A stretch of 64,000 bases of DNA from a virus: positions 1-64,000 of the IMG/VR virus record IMGVR_UViG_3300044815_000165. The stretch is one strand, 5' to 3'. Under the pieces are notes generated by a model. That model had not been told where the DNA came from. It worked only from the letters and a program-made list of their open reading frames with translations, and did no database searches. Numbering within the stretch: position 1 is the first letter of the stretch; each line of letters starts with the position of its first letter. This document shows positions 40,835-49,172 of this stretch, piece by piece. The position numbers were made by a program, and so were the translations under genes.

Positions 40835-41340
40835 AGCAACGATCTCAGTTTGACGCGGTCGCCGAGGAGGTCACTGCGGCGCCTTCGTGGAAGGTCATCC
40901 AACGATTCTGGTCAAGGATCAACAAAAACGGACCGAAGCAACCGCACATGAAGACGTGTTGTTGGATTTGGACTGCTGGAACCGCAAACGGGTATGGCGT
41001 GATCTGGTGCAACGGTCAGACTCGACGTGCAACGCATCTCGCATTCTTCCTATCACATGGACGATGGCCGAATCCATGCGCACTGCATCGCTGCGATGTT
41101 CCAGCATGCGTGCGGCACATTTTTGAAGGAACTCGACAAGAAAATATGGTCGACATGATCCGCAAGGGTCGCGATCGCAAGGCTGTTGGAGAGCGCGCAT
41201 CACGCACCAAGTTGACAACGGCGCAGGTGAAGGCGATCCGCCAAGAACGTGGATCATCTCGAGCGGTCGGCAAGAAATTTGGGGTTTCCCACACCGCAGT
41301 GGTTTTGATCCGTAATGGATCAACATGGAGTCATGTGTGA
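40831..41340 (+). CDS. HNH homing-type endonuclease (NUMOD-like)
   Basis: 169 residues with a GTG start inside the previous stop. It matches the HNH_3/intron-endonuclease pattern: CCWIWTAGTANGYGVIW, ATHLAFFLSHGRWPNPCALH, RCDVPAC, GTRQENMVDMIRKGRD. It ends with a DNA-binding helix region (SRTKLTTAQVKAIRQERGSS, KKFGVSHTAV). The usual Asn-Pro-x-His after CDVPAC is shortened to RHIFEGT, so activity is uncertain. The gene is noticeably more AT-rich than its neighbours, a sign of recent acquisition. It separates the UDG-like gene from the helicase. Confidence 0.8.
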   Translation: MKQRSQFDAVAEEVTAAPSWKVIQRFWSRINKNGPKQPHMKTCCWIWTAGTANGYGVIWCNGQTRRATHLAFFLSHGRWPNPCALHRCDVPACVRHIFEGTRQENMVDMIRKGRDRKAVGERASRTKLTTAQVKAIRQERGSSRAVGKKFGVSHTAVVLIRNGSTWSHV

Positions 41341-42650
41341 TCGACGACGAAGTCAAGAAACCTTCGTGGTCGATCGACTACGGCAAGGACTTCGAGCGGC
41401 GGATGCTTCGCGTGCTCTACGCGGACCAGGAGTTCGCGACGACGACCGGCCTGCATCTCAGCCACGAGCACTTCAGCACGCCGGGGCTGCGCTGGCTCGC
41501 GCAGAAGATCGTTGGGTACGTCAAGGAGCACGGCGTCGGCATCTCGAAGGACGCGCTCAACATCGAGCTGGACCGTGACGTCAAGATCGGACGCCTCACC
41601 AAGGCGAACGTCGAGAACGCGCGAGCGCTGGTCGACTCGGTCGACGTCGAGGTCAAGGATCGCAGCTACGTCCGCGGCGAGCTGTTCAAGTTCATCAAGA
41701 ACCAGACGGTAGACCGCGCGATCCGCGCGAGCATCGATCACCTCGACGCGCAGGACTTCGAGTCCGTCGATCGCGAGCTGCAGAAGGTTCTTGACGTCCA
41801 GACGTCGGCGATGAACGGGCTCGGGCACTTCTTCGTCCGCGATCGCGGGATCCGACGCGAGCGCCGCAAGGAGTACAAGTTCGACGGGATCTCGACGGGG
41901 CTGTTCCTGGACGAGAAACTCAAGCCCAAGGGGATCCCGCCGAAGTCGCTGCTGACCGTGGTCGCACCGTCCGGCGTCGGCAAGAGTTCGACCCTGATGT
42001 ACATGGCGCGCAGCGCGGTCATGAACAGCGAGGCGAAGGTCCTCTACATCACCACCGAGCTGTCCGAGGAGGTGGTCTGCGATCGCCTCGACGCGTCGTT
42101 CACCGGCATCTCGATCGGCATGCTCGAGAAGGAGCGCAAGCTCGTCAGCGGCAAGGTCCGCAACCTCGGCAAGAAGTTCGGCGAGTTCCTGGTGGTGAAG
42201 GAGTTCCCACCGGGCATGCTCACGCCGAACGGGCTGCACGCGTACATCCGGCAGCTGGAACGTGTGCCGTTCTACCCGGACGTCATCTACGTCGACTCGG
42301 CCGACGACATGGTCCCGGACAACCCGGGCCGCGAGCGCGACTCGTACGAGGACTATGGCTCCGTGTGGCGTGGTCTGCGCAAGCTCAGCTACGACGTCCG
42401 CGCGCCCGTGGCGACGGCCTCGCAGACGGGACGCGGCGCGCTCAACAAGGAGCACGTGGACTGGGACCAGATCGCAGATTCGGCAAAGAAGGTGATGGTG
42501 AGCGACGTGGTACTCATCCTCCAGCAGACGCGCGAGGAACACCGTCAGAAAGTTGGTCGTTTCTACATCGCCAAGAACAGGTTCGGTTCAGCGAAGTCCG
42601 AGTGGAAGGTTAGACTAGACTGGGGTCTGGTCGACATCAGGAACATCTAG
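41337..42650 (+). CDS. Replicative DNA helicase, DnaB-like
   Basis: 437 residues from GTG 41337, which overlaps the HNH stop (GTGA) and has GGAG 4 nt upstream; an ATG at 41325 would add four residues. Walker A is APSGVGKSS (about 210-218), Walker B is VIYVDSADD, and downstream motifs ATASQTGRGALN and VVLILQQTRE match RecA-fold DnaB/gp41 helicases. The N-terminal 180 residues are helical, as in the DnaB N-domain. It would unwind the replication fork together with the primase two genes downstream. Confidence 0.85.
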   Translation: MIDDEVKKPSWSIDYGKDFERRMLRVLYADQEFATTTGLHLSHEHFSTPGLRWLAQKIVGYVKEHGVGISKDALNIELDRDVKIGRLTKANVENARALVDSVDVEVKDRSYVRGELFKFIKNQTVDRAIRASIDHLDAQDFESVDRELQKVLDVQTSAMNGLGHFFVRDRGIRRERRKEYKFDGISTGLFLDEKLKPKGIPPKSLLTVVAPSGVGKSSTLMYMARSAVMNSEAKVLYITTELSEEVVCDRLDASFTGISIGMLEKERKLVSGKVRNLGKKFGEFLVVKEFPPGMLTPNGLHAYIRQLERVPFYPDVIYVDSADDMVPDNPGRERDSYEDYGSVWRGLRKLSYDVRAPVATASQTGRGALNKEHVDWDQIADSAKKVMVSDVVLILQQTREEHRQKVGRFYIAKNRFGSAKSEWKVRLDWGLVDIRNI

Positions 42651-42661
42651 AGGAGTTGAAG

Positions 42662-43309
42662 ATGAACAAGAAGAAGAAAACTACCAAGCTGCAGGTCACG
42701 CCTGCCGTTCAACAAGATCACGTTTCCATCTCGCTCCAAGAATTCCACGCCTTCCAGGCGCGCGAGGGCGCCTTCGCGCACGCGACGGAGGCCAACATCA
42801 AGCTCGAGATGGAACGGAAGATCCTCTCGGACACGGTGTCGAACCAGCTGCAGTTGCTCACCGTGAAGGACCTGAAGGTGCTGCACCTCGAGCGCGTCGC
42901 GCTCCTGCAGGATGCACTCCTCGAGCACTTCAAGGACACGACGAAGGTCATGGAGATGGCCGAGATGTCGGAGTTCTGGAAGCAGTGGCAGATCCAGACG
43001 AAGAAGGCGACCGACTCCGGCACGCCGGTCGAGGCGATCGCGAAGATCACGCCGAACATCTTCAAGACCTGGGAGATCTGGCTGCGCGACGCCGGCAAGG
43101 TCGACCGCTCCATGACCACGTCTGGTTCGCGTGCCGAACGTGATAACACCAAGCCGCAGACGCAGGGCGAGATGCAGGCGCACACCATCCGCCGTCTGCG
43201 CGAGGACAACTTCAATCTCGAGCGTCGCGCGGAGCAGCTCCACACCGAGCTGGAAGCGATCAAGGAACAGCTGCTCGCGAACGCCAAGTCGGACGACGCG
43301 AAGACCTGA
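42662..43309 (+). CDS. Coiled-coil protein between helicase and primase (215 aa)
   Basis: Starts MNKKKKTTKLQVTPAVQQDH. The central part is helical with a W-rich segment (EMSEFWKQWQIQTKKATDSG), and the last 60 residues are a long charged coiled coil (TIRRLREDNFNLERRAEQLH, TELEAIKEQLLANAKSDD). AGGAG lies 6 nt before the ATG. Position suggests a helicase- or primase-associated factor; no family is recognised. Confidence 0.7.
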   Translation: MNKKKKTTKLQVTPAVQQDHVSISLQEFHAFQAREGAFAHATEANIKLEMERKILSDTVSNQLQLLTVKDLKVLHLERVALLQDALLEHFKDTTKVMEMAEMSEFWKQWQIQTKKATDSGTPVEAIAKITPNIFKTWEIWLRDAGKVDRSMTTSGSRAERDNTKPQTQGEMQAHTIRRLREDNFNLERRAEQLHTELEAIKEQLLANAKSDDAKT

Positions 43310-44322
43310 TGAACCTCCGCGCCATCGATCGAGCGTTCGACACCGAGCGCTACGTGCTCGACACGTTCCCCGATGCGCAGCGCAGCGGTGGCAACCTCGT
43401 GTGCATCTGCCCCGCGTGCGAGAAGCCGAAGCTCTGGGTGCTCGTCGTGGACCGCGACGACATCCGTGCACCAGCGTGGCAGTGCTTCGGCTGCGGCGAC
43501 GCGGGACGCACGGCGGTGTCCCTGGTGCGGCGTGTCGAGGACTGCGACATGTTCCGCGCGTTCGAGCTGATCGTGCAGTTCAAGAAGGGCAACGAGCCTC
43601 TCATCGACCTCCGCCGGCTCGTGGAAGAGCGCCTGCTCGGCGAACCCGAGGCATGGACGGCCGAGCCTGCTAAGGTCCCGCTCCCCGACGAGTTCATCGC
43701 CTGCCAGCGCGGGTACACGCGATCCGACCTGCCTCGCTACTTCACCGAGCGCGGCATCGGTCCGAAGAAGGCGTACCGCTACGGGCTCGGGTGGTGCGAC
43801 GACGGGTACTTCAAGAAGCGCATGGTGATCCCCGTGACCGCTGCCGGCGAAGTCCAGTTCTTCGTCGCGCGGTACATGAAGGCGAAGCCGCCGGAGGGTG
43901 TCAAGAAGACGCTCTATCCGAAGGGCGCGAAGCCCGGACGGTACCTGTACAACTACGAGCGCGCGAAGCACTGCGATACGATCCGCGTGGTCGAGGGCGT
44001 GCTCGACGCGATCCACGTCGGCAAGTCGGCGGTTGCCACCTTCGGCACCTCCCTCAGCCAGTACCAGCTCGAGCTGCTCATGCACACGGGTGCGCGCGAG
44101 ATCGTCATCATGTGGGACCGCGACGCGATCGGAAAGGCGAAGCAGCTCGCCGACCGCCTCGCTGACCTGTGGAGCATCCGCGTGGTCGAGCTGCCAGATG
44201 CCCGCGATCCAGACGAGCACACGATGGAGGACCTGATGGAGATGGAGCAACGCGCCACCGTGCTCGACACGTCGGGCGCGCGCCGCGCGTACGTGATCAG
44301 CCGACTCGAGAGGCACGCGTGA
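43309..44322 (+). CDS. DNA primase (DnaG/gp61-like) with TOPRIM domain
   Basis: 337 residues. An N-terminal zinc ribbon (C32/C34/C37 in VCICPAC; C59/C62 in CFGC) is followed by the RNA-polymerase core and a TOPRIM fold. The TOPRIM Glu is in IRVVEGVLDAI (E229) and the metal Asp pair is in IVIMWDRDAIGKAKQLADRL (D270, D272). GTSLSQYQ is the family glycine turn. It would make RNA primers at the fork with the DnaB-like helicase. Shorter than bacterial DnaG, as usual in phages. TGATG overlap with the coiled-coil gene. Confidence 0.85.
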   Translation: MNLRAIDRAFDTERYVLDTFPDAQRSGGNLVCICPACEKPKLWVLVVDRDDIRAPAWQCFGCGDAGRTAVSLVRRVEDCDMFRAFELIVQFKKGNEPLIDLRRLVEERLLGEPEAWTAEPAKVPLPDEFIACQRGYTRSDLPRYFTERGIGPKKAYRYGLGWCDDGYFKKRMVIPVTAAGEVQFFVARYMKAKPPEGVKKTLYPKGAKPGRYLYNYERAKHCDTIRVVEGVLDAIHVGKSAVATFGTSLSQYQLELLMHTGAREIVIMWDRDAIGKAKQLADRLADLWSIRVVELPDARDPDEHTMEDLMEMEQRATVLDTSGARRAYVISRLERHA

Positions 44323-44447
44323 AGCCCGACGACGTGCGCCGCATCCTCCAGCAGGAAGACGACGTGTCAGAGCCTCCGCTTATGCTGCTCGTGGTCCTGG
44401 CGGTGATCGCGGTGGTCCTCGTTGCATACGCGATGATGACGACGTGA
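44319..44447 (+). CDS. Small single-span membrane protein (42 aa)
   Basis: MKPDDVRRILQQEDDVSEPP is followed by one strong transmembrane helix (LMLLVVLAVIAVVLVAYAMM). It starts in a GTGA overlap with the primase. The topology (charged N-terminus, C-terminal anchor) would suit a small regulator at the membrane. Very short, so the function cannot be assigned. Confidence 0.65.
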   Translation: MKPDDVRRILQQEDDVSEPPLMLLVVLAVIAVVLVAYAMMTT

Positions 44448-44457
44448 GGCATTTCGT

Positions 44458-44487
44458 GTTGACAATGTCACCTAAAACCTGTAGGGT
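44458..44487 (+). promoter_or_regulatory. Strong promoter with imperfect operator (copy 2)
   Basis: TTGACA (44459-44464), 17-nt spacer, TAGGGT (44482-44487), 8 nt before the GTG at 44496. The palindrome is GTTGACAATGTCACC, one base off the perfect GTTGACATTGTCAAC of the other two copies in its right arm and one at the centre. Confidence 0.75.
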
Positions 44488-44495
44488 CGCGTCTT

Positions 44496-44687
44496 GTGTC
44501 AGAGAACAGCGATATCGAGACGGAGCAGTCGTCGTACGGGTTGAAGACTCGGGAACAAGCTGAGTCGATCCAAGCCCTGACCGAGCGCGGCCTCAAGCTA
44601 CGAGGTCAGCTCGGCAGCTACAGCTTCCGCATCGTCGAGCGATCGGACGGTCTCTTCGACCTCATCGTCTCCAAACGCGTCAACTAG
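44496..44687 (+). CDS. Small protein after operator copy 2 (63 aa)
   Basis: MSENSDIETEQSSYGLKTRE opens an acidic then amphipathic protein ending in LGSYSFRIVERSDGLFDLIV. GTG start 8 nt from the -10 box and no Shine-Dalgarno sequence, so leaderless translation is likely. AGGAG for the next gene overlaps its stop. Location after a strong regulated promoter points to a role in early or middle infection. Confidence 0.68.
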   Translation: MSENSDIETEQSSYGLKTREQAESIQALTERGLKLRGQLGSYSFRIVERSDGLFDLIVSKRVN

Positions 44688-44696
44688 GAGCACAAC

Positions 44697-45554
44697 GTGA
44701 AAGCCAAGAAGAACAAGAAGACGGCGGCGAAGAAGACCAAGGCGAAGAAGCCGGCGACGCCGCCGAAGAAGACGAAGCCAGTTGCGAAGCCAGCGTCGGA
44801 GGACAAGGTCGCCAAGATGGCGCCGAAGAGCAATGCGGCGAAGGTGATCGCCGATGCCAAGAAGGCTGCACCGCCCAAGGAAAACGAGGATGAGATCATG
44901 GACCGCAGCGCGCTGAAGGCGATCGTCTCCCAGCTCAAAGAGATGGGCAGCGACATCAAGGCTCTCAAGAGCGACACCGACGAGATCCTCCAGAAGAAGG
45001 TGAACGAGGCGCTCCACGCGATGCCGAAGGAGGACGTGCTCAAGAAGCTCGAGAGCATCGTCCCGGACAAGCTCGTTACCATCCTCAAGCGCGACTGCCT
45101 CGGGATCTTCATCGACCTCTCTGACATCTCGTGCGTCCGCTGCAAGGACAACGTGACGTGCGCGCGCGAGTTCCTCAAGAACCTGAAGGGCGGGCTCGCG
45201 GACGTCACCAAGGCGCTGCCGGACGCGGTCGTCGAGAAGGAGCCGGAGAAGGCGAAGCTCTCCCCGGCCACGCGCTACGAGGCGAAGCGGTTGGTGTTCA
45301 TCCGCGACGTCCCGAACCCGAACCCGGTCGGCGACCCGATGCACGACATGCTGCAGGCGGTGCTCGACGAATCGCCCGACACGATGGGCGAGCTGCGCGA
45401 GATCGTGGAGCGCGACTTCGAGATCGAGTCCGACGCGGACTTCATGAAGTTCGTGACGAGCATGCGTGATCCCAAGGAGGGCATCATCAAGCTCGACGTC
45501 GACCTGAGCGAGAAGAACAAGGCCGAGCTGCGCGCAGCCGGCATCGACATCTGA
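44697..45554 (+). CDS. Protein with histone-H1-like Lys/Ala/Pro N-terminus (285 aa)
   Basis: Residues 1-65 are Lys/Ala/Pro/Thr-rich (KKNKKTAAKKTKAKKPATPP) like the tails of histone-H1-type DNA-binding proteins. A helical domain with coiled-coil potential follows (ALKAIVSQLKEMGSDIKALK). The C-terminal domain has two Cys pairs (SCVRCKDNVTCAREF, about 142-152) and an acidic end. It may coat or condense DNA, or link proteins to it; this is inferred from composition. GTG start with AGGAG 6 nt upstream. Confidence 0.7.
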   Translation: MKAKKNKKTAAKKTKAKKPATPPKKTKPVAKPASEDKVAKMAPKSNAAKVIADAKKAAPPKENEDEIMDRSALKAIVSQLKEMGSDIKALKSDTDEILQKKVNEALHAMPKEDVLKKLESIVPDKLVTILKRDCLGIFIDLSDISCVRCKDNVTCAREFLKNLKGGLADVTKALPDAVVEKEPEKAKLSPATRYEAKRLVFIRDVPNPNPVGDPMHDMLQAVLDESPDTMGELREIVERDFEIESDADFMKFVTSMRDPKEGIIKLDVDLSEKNKAELRAAGIDI

Positions 45555-45636
45555 TCAACATCTCTACCTGAACTCCGGTGAGCGGCGTCCAGGCGAACCT
45601 GTCACAGATAACCAAAAGACAATCAGGAGAACGAAG

Positions 45637-46119
45637 ATGGCTAAGAAGACTCTGTTCACAGTGACGTTGCCGGCGACCGTGTCCGTGCTCGTCGAGGCTG
45701 GCGACGAGAAGGATGCCGTGACGGCGGCGATCGAGAAGGCGAAGGCCATCCTCGGTGCCTCGGCCGGCATCCTCAGCATCGTCGGTGACGCCAAGGCGAT
45801 CGCCGTCGGCGGTGGTGGCAAGAAGAAGGCGGACGACGCCGATGACGAGCCTGCTCCGAAGAAGAAGAAGGCGGTCGTCGAGGAAGAGCCGGAGGAGGAA
45901 GAGGAAGAAGAGGAGGAGGAAGAGGAAGAAGAGGAGGCTCCCAAGAAGAAGAAGAAAGCCGCCGCCGAGGAGGAAGAGGGAGAGGAAGAAGAAGAGGAGG
46001 AAGAGGAAGAAGAGGAGGAGGAGGAGCCGGCGCCCAAGAAGAAGAAGAAGACCGACGACGACGATGACGAGAAGAAGCCGGCGGGTAAGACCAAGATCAA
46101 GCTGAAGCTCAAGGGCTGA
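45637..46119 (+). CDS. Small beta domain with poly-Glu/poly-Lys tail (160 aa)
   Basis: The first 55 residues (LFTVTLPATVSVLVEAGDEK, DAVTAAIEKAKAI) look like a compact alpha/beta domain. The remainder is alternating blocks of Glu (runs of 15 and more) and Lys/Ala/Pro (APKKKKKAA), ending GKTKIKLKLKG. Alternating charged blocks could bind polymerase, clamp or basic partners through phase-separating or bridging contacts. AGGAG precedes the ATG. It lies just before DNA polymerase. Function unknown. Confidence 0.7.
   Translation: MAKKTLFTVTLPATVSVLVEAGDEKDAVTAAIEKAKAILGASAGILSIVGDAKAIAVGGGGKKKADDADDEPAPKKKKAVVEEEPEEEEEEEEEEEEEEEAPKKKKKAAAEEEEGEEEEEEEEEEEEEEEPAPKKKKKTDDDDDEKKPAGKTKIKLKLKG
45879..46054 (+). 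repeat. Purine-rich GAG/GAA low-complexity tract
   Basis: Two long stretches of GAG/GAA codons (about 45888-45936 and 45970-46025) separated by AAG-rich Lys codons. The strand bias is nearly all purine and might form triplex structures. It is the DNA basis of the poly-Glu/poly-Lys tail. Confidence 0.8.
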
Positions 46120-46150
46120 TCTCGACACGTAGGAAAGCGAGACTCTGAAA

Positions 46151-48403
46151 ATGCGACCGCCGGTAATCTTCGCTGAGACCAACAAGCAAGCTCGGAAGCT
46201 CCTCGACGAGGTCTACCGAGAAGCCTACCTCGAAGGGAAGATTACGGCGGTCGACACCGAGTTCGTGCCCGTCTCGCACGAGCCAGTTCTCATGTCTCTG
46301 TCTTGGGGTCGCGGGATCCGCCGCGTCATCCGCGCCGAGCTGGTGAAGGAACACCTCGCGGAGTGGCTCACCGATCCCGAGACCAAGCTCGCGTGGCAGA
46401 ACTTCAAGGAGGACGCCGAGACCTGCGAGGCGCTCGGCATCCCGACTGCAGAGTTGGCGCGGAGCTTCTACATCGACGTCATGGTCGCCGGCGTGCTCCG
46501 CGACGAGACGCTGATGAAGCATGGCCTCAAGGCGCAGATGCTCCACTGGTTGAAGTGGTTCCGCCACGAGTACGGCCAGACGTTCGCCTACGTGCCACCG
46601 GGCCTGAAGAAGGCGATCGTCATGGACCCGCGCCAGGTGATGGATGACCTGCCGGCGGACGCGCTCATCGGCGCCGTCACGAAGTGGGGCAGCGCGAAGG
46701 GCGGGCACAAGACCGGCCCACGCACCCTCGAAGAGTGGATCCAGGCGATGCTGGACTACGCGGGCGACGACGCCGAGGGCACCCAGCTGCTCGCCGTCGA
46801 CCATCGGAAGTACCTCAAGAAGACCGACTACTGGGACAAGTACGTCTCGGTCGATCGGCCGTTCACGCTCACCCTCATGCAGTGCGAGAGCGCCGGCGCG
46901 TACATCGACCAGCCGATCCTCCGCAAGATCCTCCGCAAGCAGGAGATCCGCATCCTCCGCGCCGAGCACTGCTTCCGCGCCGCCTCCGGCAACCCGAAGC
47001 TGAACCTGCGGTCGGGACCGCAGATGCGGAAGCTGCTGCTCGAGGAGTGGGAGTGGCCACCGCATCCTGACAACGTGAGCGACAAGACCGGCGAGTCCTC
47101 CATGGACAAGGAGGTGCTCACCTGGTGGCTGCAGAAGCATCACCTCGAGATGGCCGAGGTGAAGATGGCCTTCAACAACGCGAGCACGATGAAGGGCACC
47201 TTCCTCCAGGGCCTGCTCGACGGCGTCAGCGAGGATGGGCGGCTGCGCTCCGACCTCAACCAGATCGGCGCGAAGACCAGCGGTCGGATCTCGTCGCGCA
47301 AGTTCGACGTGCTCGTGGAGGAGACGTACATCCTCAAGCGCACGGGACTCGTCAAGACGCGCATCAAGAAGAAGAAGGCCGGCGCGAACCTCCAGAACAT
47401 CCCCGCTCGCAAGGAGAAGGACCCGGACGGGATCCGCGGCGCGTTCCGCGCACCCAACGCCGGCGAGACCACCGCGCGCGGCACGATCGCGGAGGAGCCG
47501 TACAAGCTCCTCATCGCCGACTACGCGGGCTTCCACCTGATGCTCGTCATCCACTTCTGCTCGAAGCTCACCAAGCAGTCGGCGATGCTGGACGTGATGA
47601 AGAAGTACGGCACGCCGAGCGCCGTGCACGTGTACACGACGATCCAGATGTTCAAGAACACGAAGCCGCATTTCTGCGACGACTCGTCGTTCTCACCGTG
47701 CAAGAAGAACGGGAAGTGGAAGGAGTTCCACGGGCCGGGCAAGAGCTACTCGCTGAAGGAGTTCACGATGGACGACTGGAAGATGGTGAAGCCCATCTTC
47801 CCGGACCAGTACACGTACTCCAAGAACACGAACTTCGCGCTCATCTTCCTCGGGTCGCCGTGGACGCTCGCCTACAACACGGGCCGCGATCCCGGCATCG
47901 AGGAGCAGCTCGAGGAGTGCAAGCGCCACTACGACGATTGGTACGACCTGTACCCGGAGATCCCAGTCTACCAGAACCACATGATCGACCACGGCTACGA
48001 GCACGGCTGGGTGCCGACGCTCGGCGGTCGCCGCGGACACGTGCAGCGCATGCTCGAGGGTCGCGACCGCGCGGGCCGCTACATCGAAGACGAAGAAGCG
48101 CGCAAGAAGATGATCAAGCACGGCGAGCGCGTGTGCACGAACACGCCCGCGCAGGGCAGCGAGGCGGACATCGTCAAGATGGCGCTCAACCTCATCGCCA
48201 ACAGCCCGAAGCTGAAGAAGCTCCGCGTGGAGCCGCTGTTCCCGGTCCACGACGAGGTCGTCTGCGAGGGTCCCGAGAGCACGAGCGTGCCGGGTCTCGA
48301 GGAGCAGATCCGGTTGATGAAGATCCCGTACCGCGAGCTGATGGATTTCGAGTTGACGGTCGAAGGCGGCATCGGTTCCGACTGGCTTTCCGGTAAACCA
48401 TGA
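46151..48403 (+). CDS. DNA polymerase, family A, with proofreading domain
   Basis: 750 residues. The 3'-5' exonuclease motifs are VDTEF (D35/E37), QNFKEDAE and YAGDDAEG. Polymerase motif A is LLIADYAGFHLM, with catalytic D457 but a His where E. coli Pol I has the steric-gate Glu710. Motif B (YTYSKNTNFALIF) keeps the Lys (558) and Phe of the O helix but lacks the first Arg and has Phe for Tyr766. Motif C is FPVHDEVV (H700, D701). The gap between motifs A and B is about 50 residues longer than in E. coli Pol I and contains a Cys pair (CDDSSFSPC). It is the replicative polymerase of this phage. Preceded by a weak SD. Confidence 0.87.
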   Translation: MRPPVIFAETNKQARKLLDEVYREAYLEGKITAVDTEFVPVSHEPVLMSLSWGRGIRRVIRAELVKEHLAEWLTDPETKLAWQNFKEDAETCEALGIPTAELARSFYIDVMVAGVLRDETLMKHGLKAQMLHWLKWFRHEYGQTFAYVPPGLKKAIVMDPRQVMDDLPADALIGAVTKWGSAKGGHKTGPRTLEEWIQAMLDYAGDDAEGTQLLAVDHRKYLKKTDYWDKYVSVDRPFTLTLMQCESAGAYIDQPILRKILRKQEIRILRAEHCFRAASGNPKLNLRSGPQMRKLLLEEWEWPPHPDNVSDKTGESSMDKEVLTWWLQKHHLEMAEVKMAFNNASTMKGTFLQGLLDGVSEDGRLRSDLNQIGAKTSGRISSRKFDVLVEETYILKRTGLVKTRIKKKKAGANLQNIPARKEKDPDGIRGAFRAPNAGETTARGTIAEEPYKLLIADYAGFHLMLVIHFCSKLTKQSAMLDVMKKYGTPSAVHVYTTIQMFKNTKPHFCDDSSFSPCKKNGKWKEFHGPGKSYSLKEFTMDDWKMVKPIFPDQYTYSKNTNFALIFLGSPWTLAYNTGRDPGIEEQLEECKRHYDDWYDLYPEIPVYQNHMIDHGYEHGWVPTLGGRRGHVQRMLEGRDRAGRYIEDEEARKKMIKHGERVCTNTPAQGSEADIVKMALNLIANSPKLKKLRVEPLFPVHDEVVCEGPESTSVPGLEEQIRLMKIPYRELMDFELTVEGGIGSDWLSGKP

Positions 48404-48405
48404 AG

Positions 48406-48411
48406 TACAAT
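48406..48411 (+). promoter_or_regulatory. TACAAT -10-like box
   Basis: TACAAT just after the polymerase stop, with AGAGGAG between it and the ATG at 48433, giving a short leader. An in-frame ATG at 48400 lies upstream of the box and is less likely. Confidence 0.35.
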
Positions 48412-48432
48412 GTATCCATCAGAGGAGATGTA

Positions 48433-48663
48433 ATGCCATCATTCCAAAAATTCCTCCTCATCTTCGGCACGTCGGAACTGATCATGAGCGCCGCGCACTG
48501 GGTCATGAACAACCAGCCGCTCGCGATCATCCACGGGGCGCTCGCTACCATGTCCGGCTTGGGAGCCGCCGCCATCCGCGCGAAGTTGCATCGGGATCGT
48601 GAAGAGATCCCGGCTGCGCGCGTCGTGTCAGACGGGCGGCGTATCGTCTCGGAGAAGAAGTGA
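48433..48663 (+). CDS. Small membrane protein (76 aa)
   Basis: MPSFQKFLLIFGTSELIMSA starts a protein with one or two hydrophobic helices (residues about 6-25 and 30-50, including LAIIHGALATMSGLGAAAI) and a basic C-terminus (LHRDREEIPAARVVSDGR). AGAGGAG lies 5 nt before this ATG. It could be a holin-like or other membrane factor; without a partner gene beside it this is a guess. Confidence 0.62.
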   Translation: MPSFQKFLLIFGTSELIMSAAHWVMNNQPLAIIHGALATMSGLGAAAIRAKLHRDREEIPAARVVSDGRRIVSEKK

Positions 48664-49112
48664 TGTTCTGGGAACGCCGCACCACCGGACCGATCAAGGC
48701 GATCCACCCGGCGACCAAGAAGATCATCGAGGTCGACCCGCAGAAGGACGCCCGCATCGGGTCGGACCTCGACGCCGAGCTGCGCCGCCTCCCGGCCGTC
48801 CTGAGCTGGTACCTCTCGCTGCGCGACACCGCCGAGGAGCACCTCCGCAACATGCGCCACGAGGAGCACAACGCGGAGGAGGACCTCTACGAGGAGATGC
48901 GCGCGAACTCGCCGAAGGGCACCGAGACGTCCATCAAGATGTCCGTGAAGAAGCACCCGCGCATGCGCAAGGCGTTCCGCGCCCGCATGGACGCGCAGGA
49001 CATGCACCAGAAGCTGAAGAGCCAGGTCGGCGCGATCGAGGAGAAGCGCTGGTCGCTGATGGGGCTCGTGAAGTCCGCGCTGATGGAGCGCGGCACCAGA
49101 GACAACGCCTGA
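48663..49112 (+). CDS. Helical protein after polymerase (149 aa)
   Basis: MFWERRTTGPIKAIHPATKK, then a long helical body (LDAELRRLPAVLSWYLSLRD, AEEHLRNMRHEEHNAEEDLY). The ATG lies in a TGATG overlap; an in-frame GTG at 48660 is the alternative. Its length, helicity and place between polymerase and the ssDNA-binding protein resemble a UvsY-like recombination mediator position in T4-type order, but there is no sequence proof. Confidence 0.65.
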   Translation: MFWERRTTGPIKAIHPATKKIIEVDPQKDARIGSDLDAELRRLPAVLSWYLSLRDTAEEHLRNMRHEEHNAEEDLYEEMRANSPKGTETSIKMSVKKHPRMRKAFRARMDAQDMHQKLKSQVGAIEEKRWSLMGLVKSALMERGTRDNA

Positions 49113-49172
49113 TCTGAGAGCCAATTCTGGCCTGACGATCTTGAACACACCTGAACGACCGAGGAGCTACCG

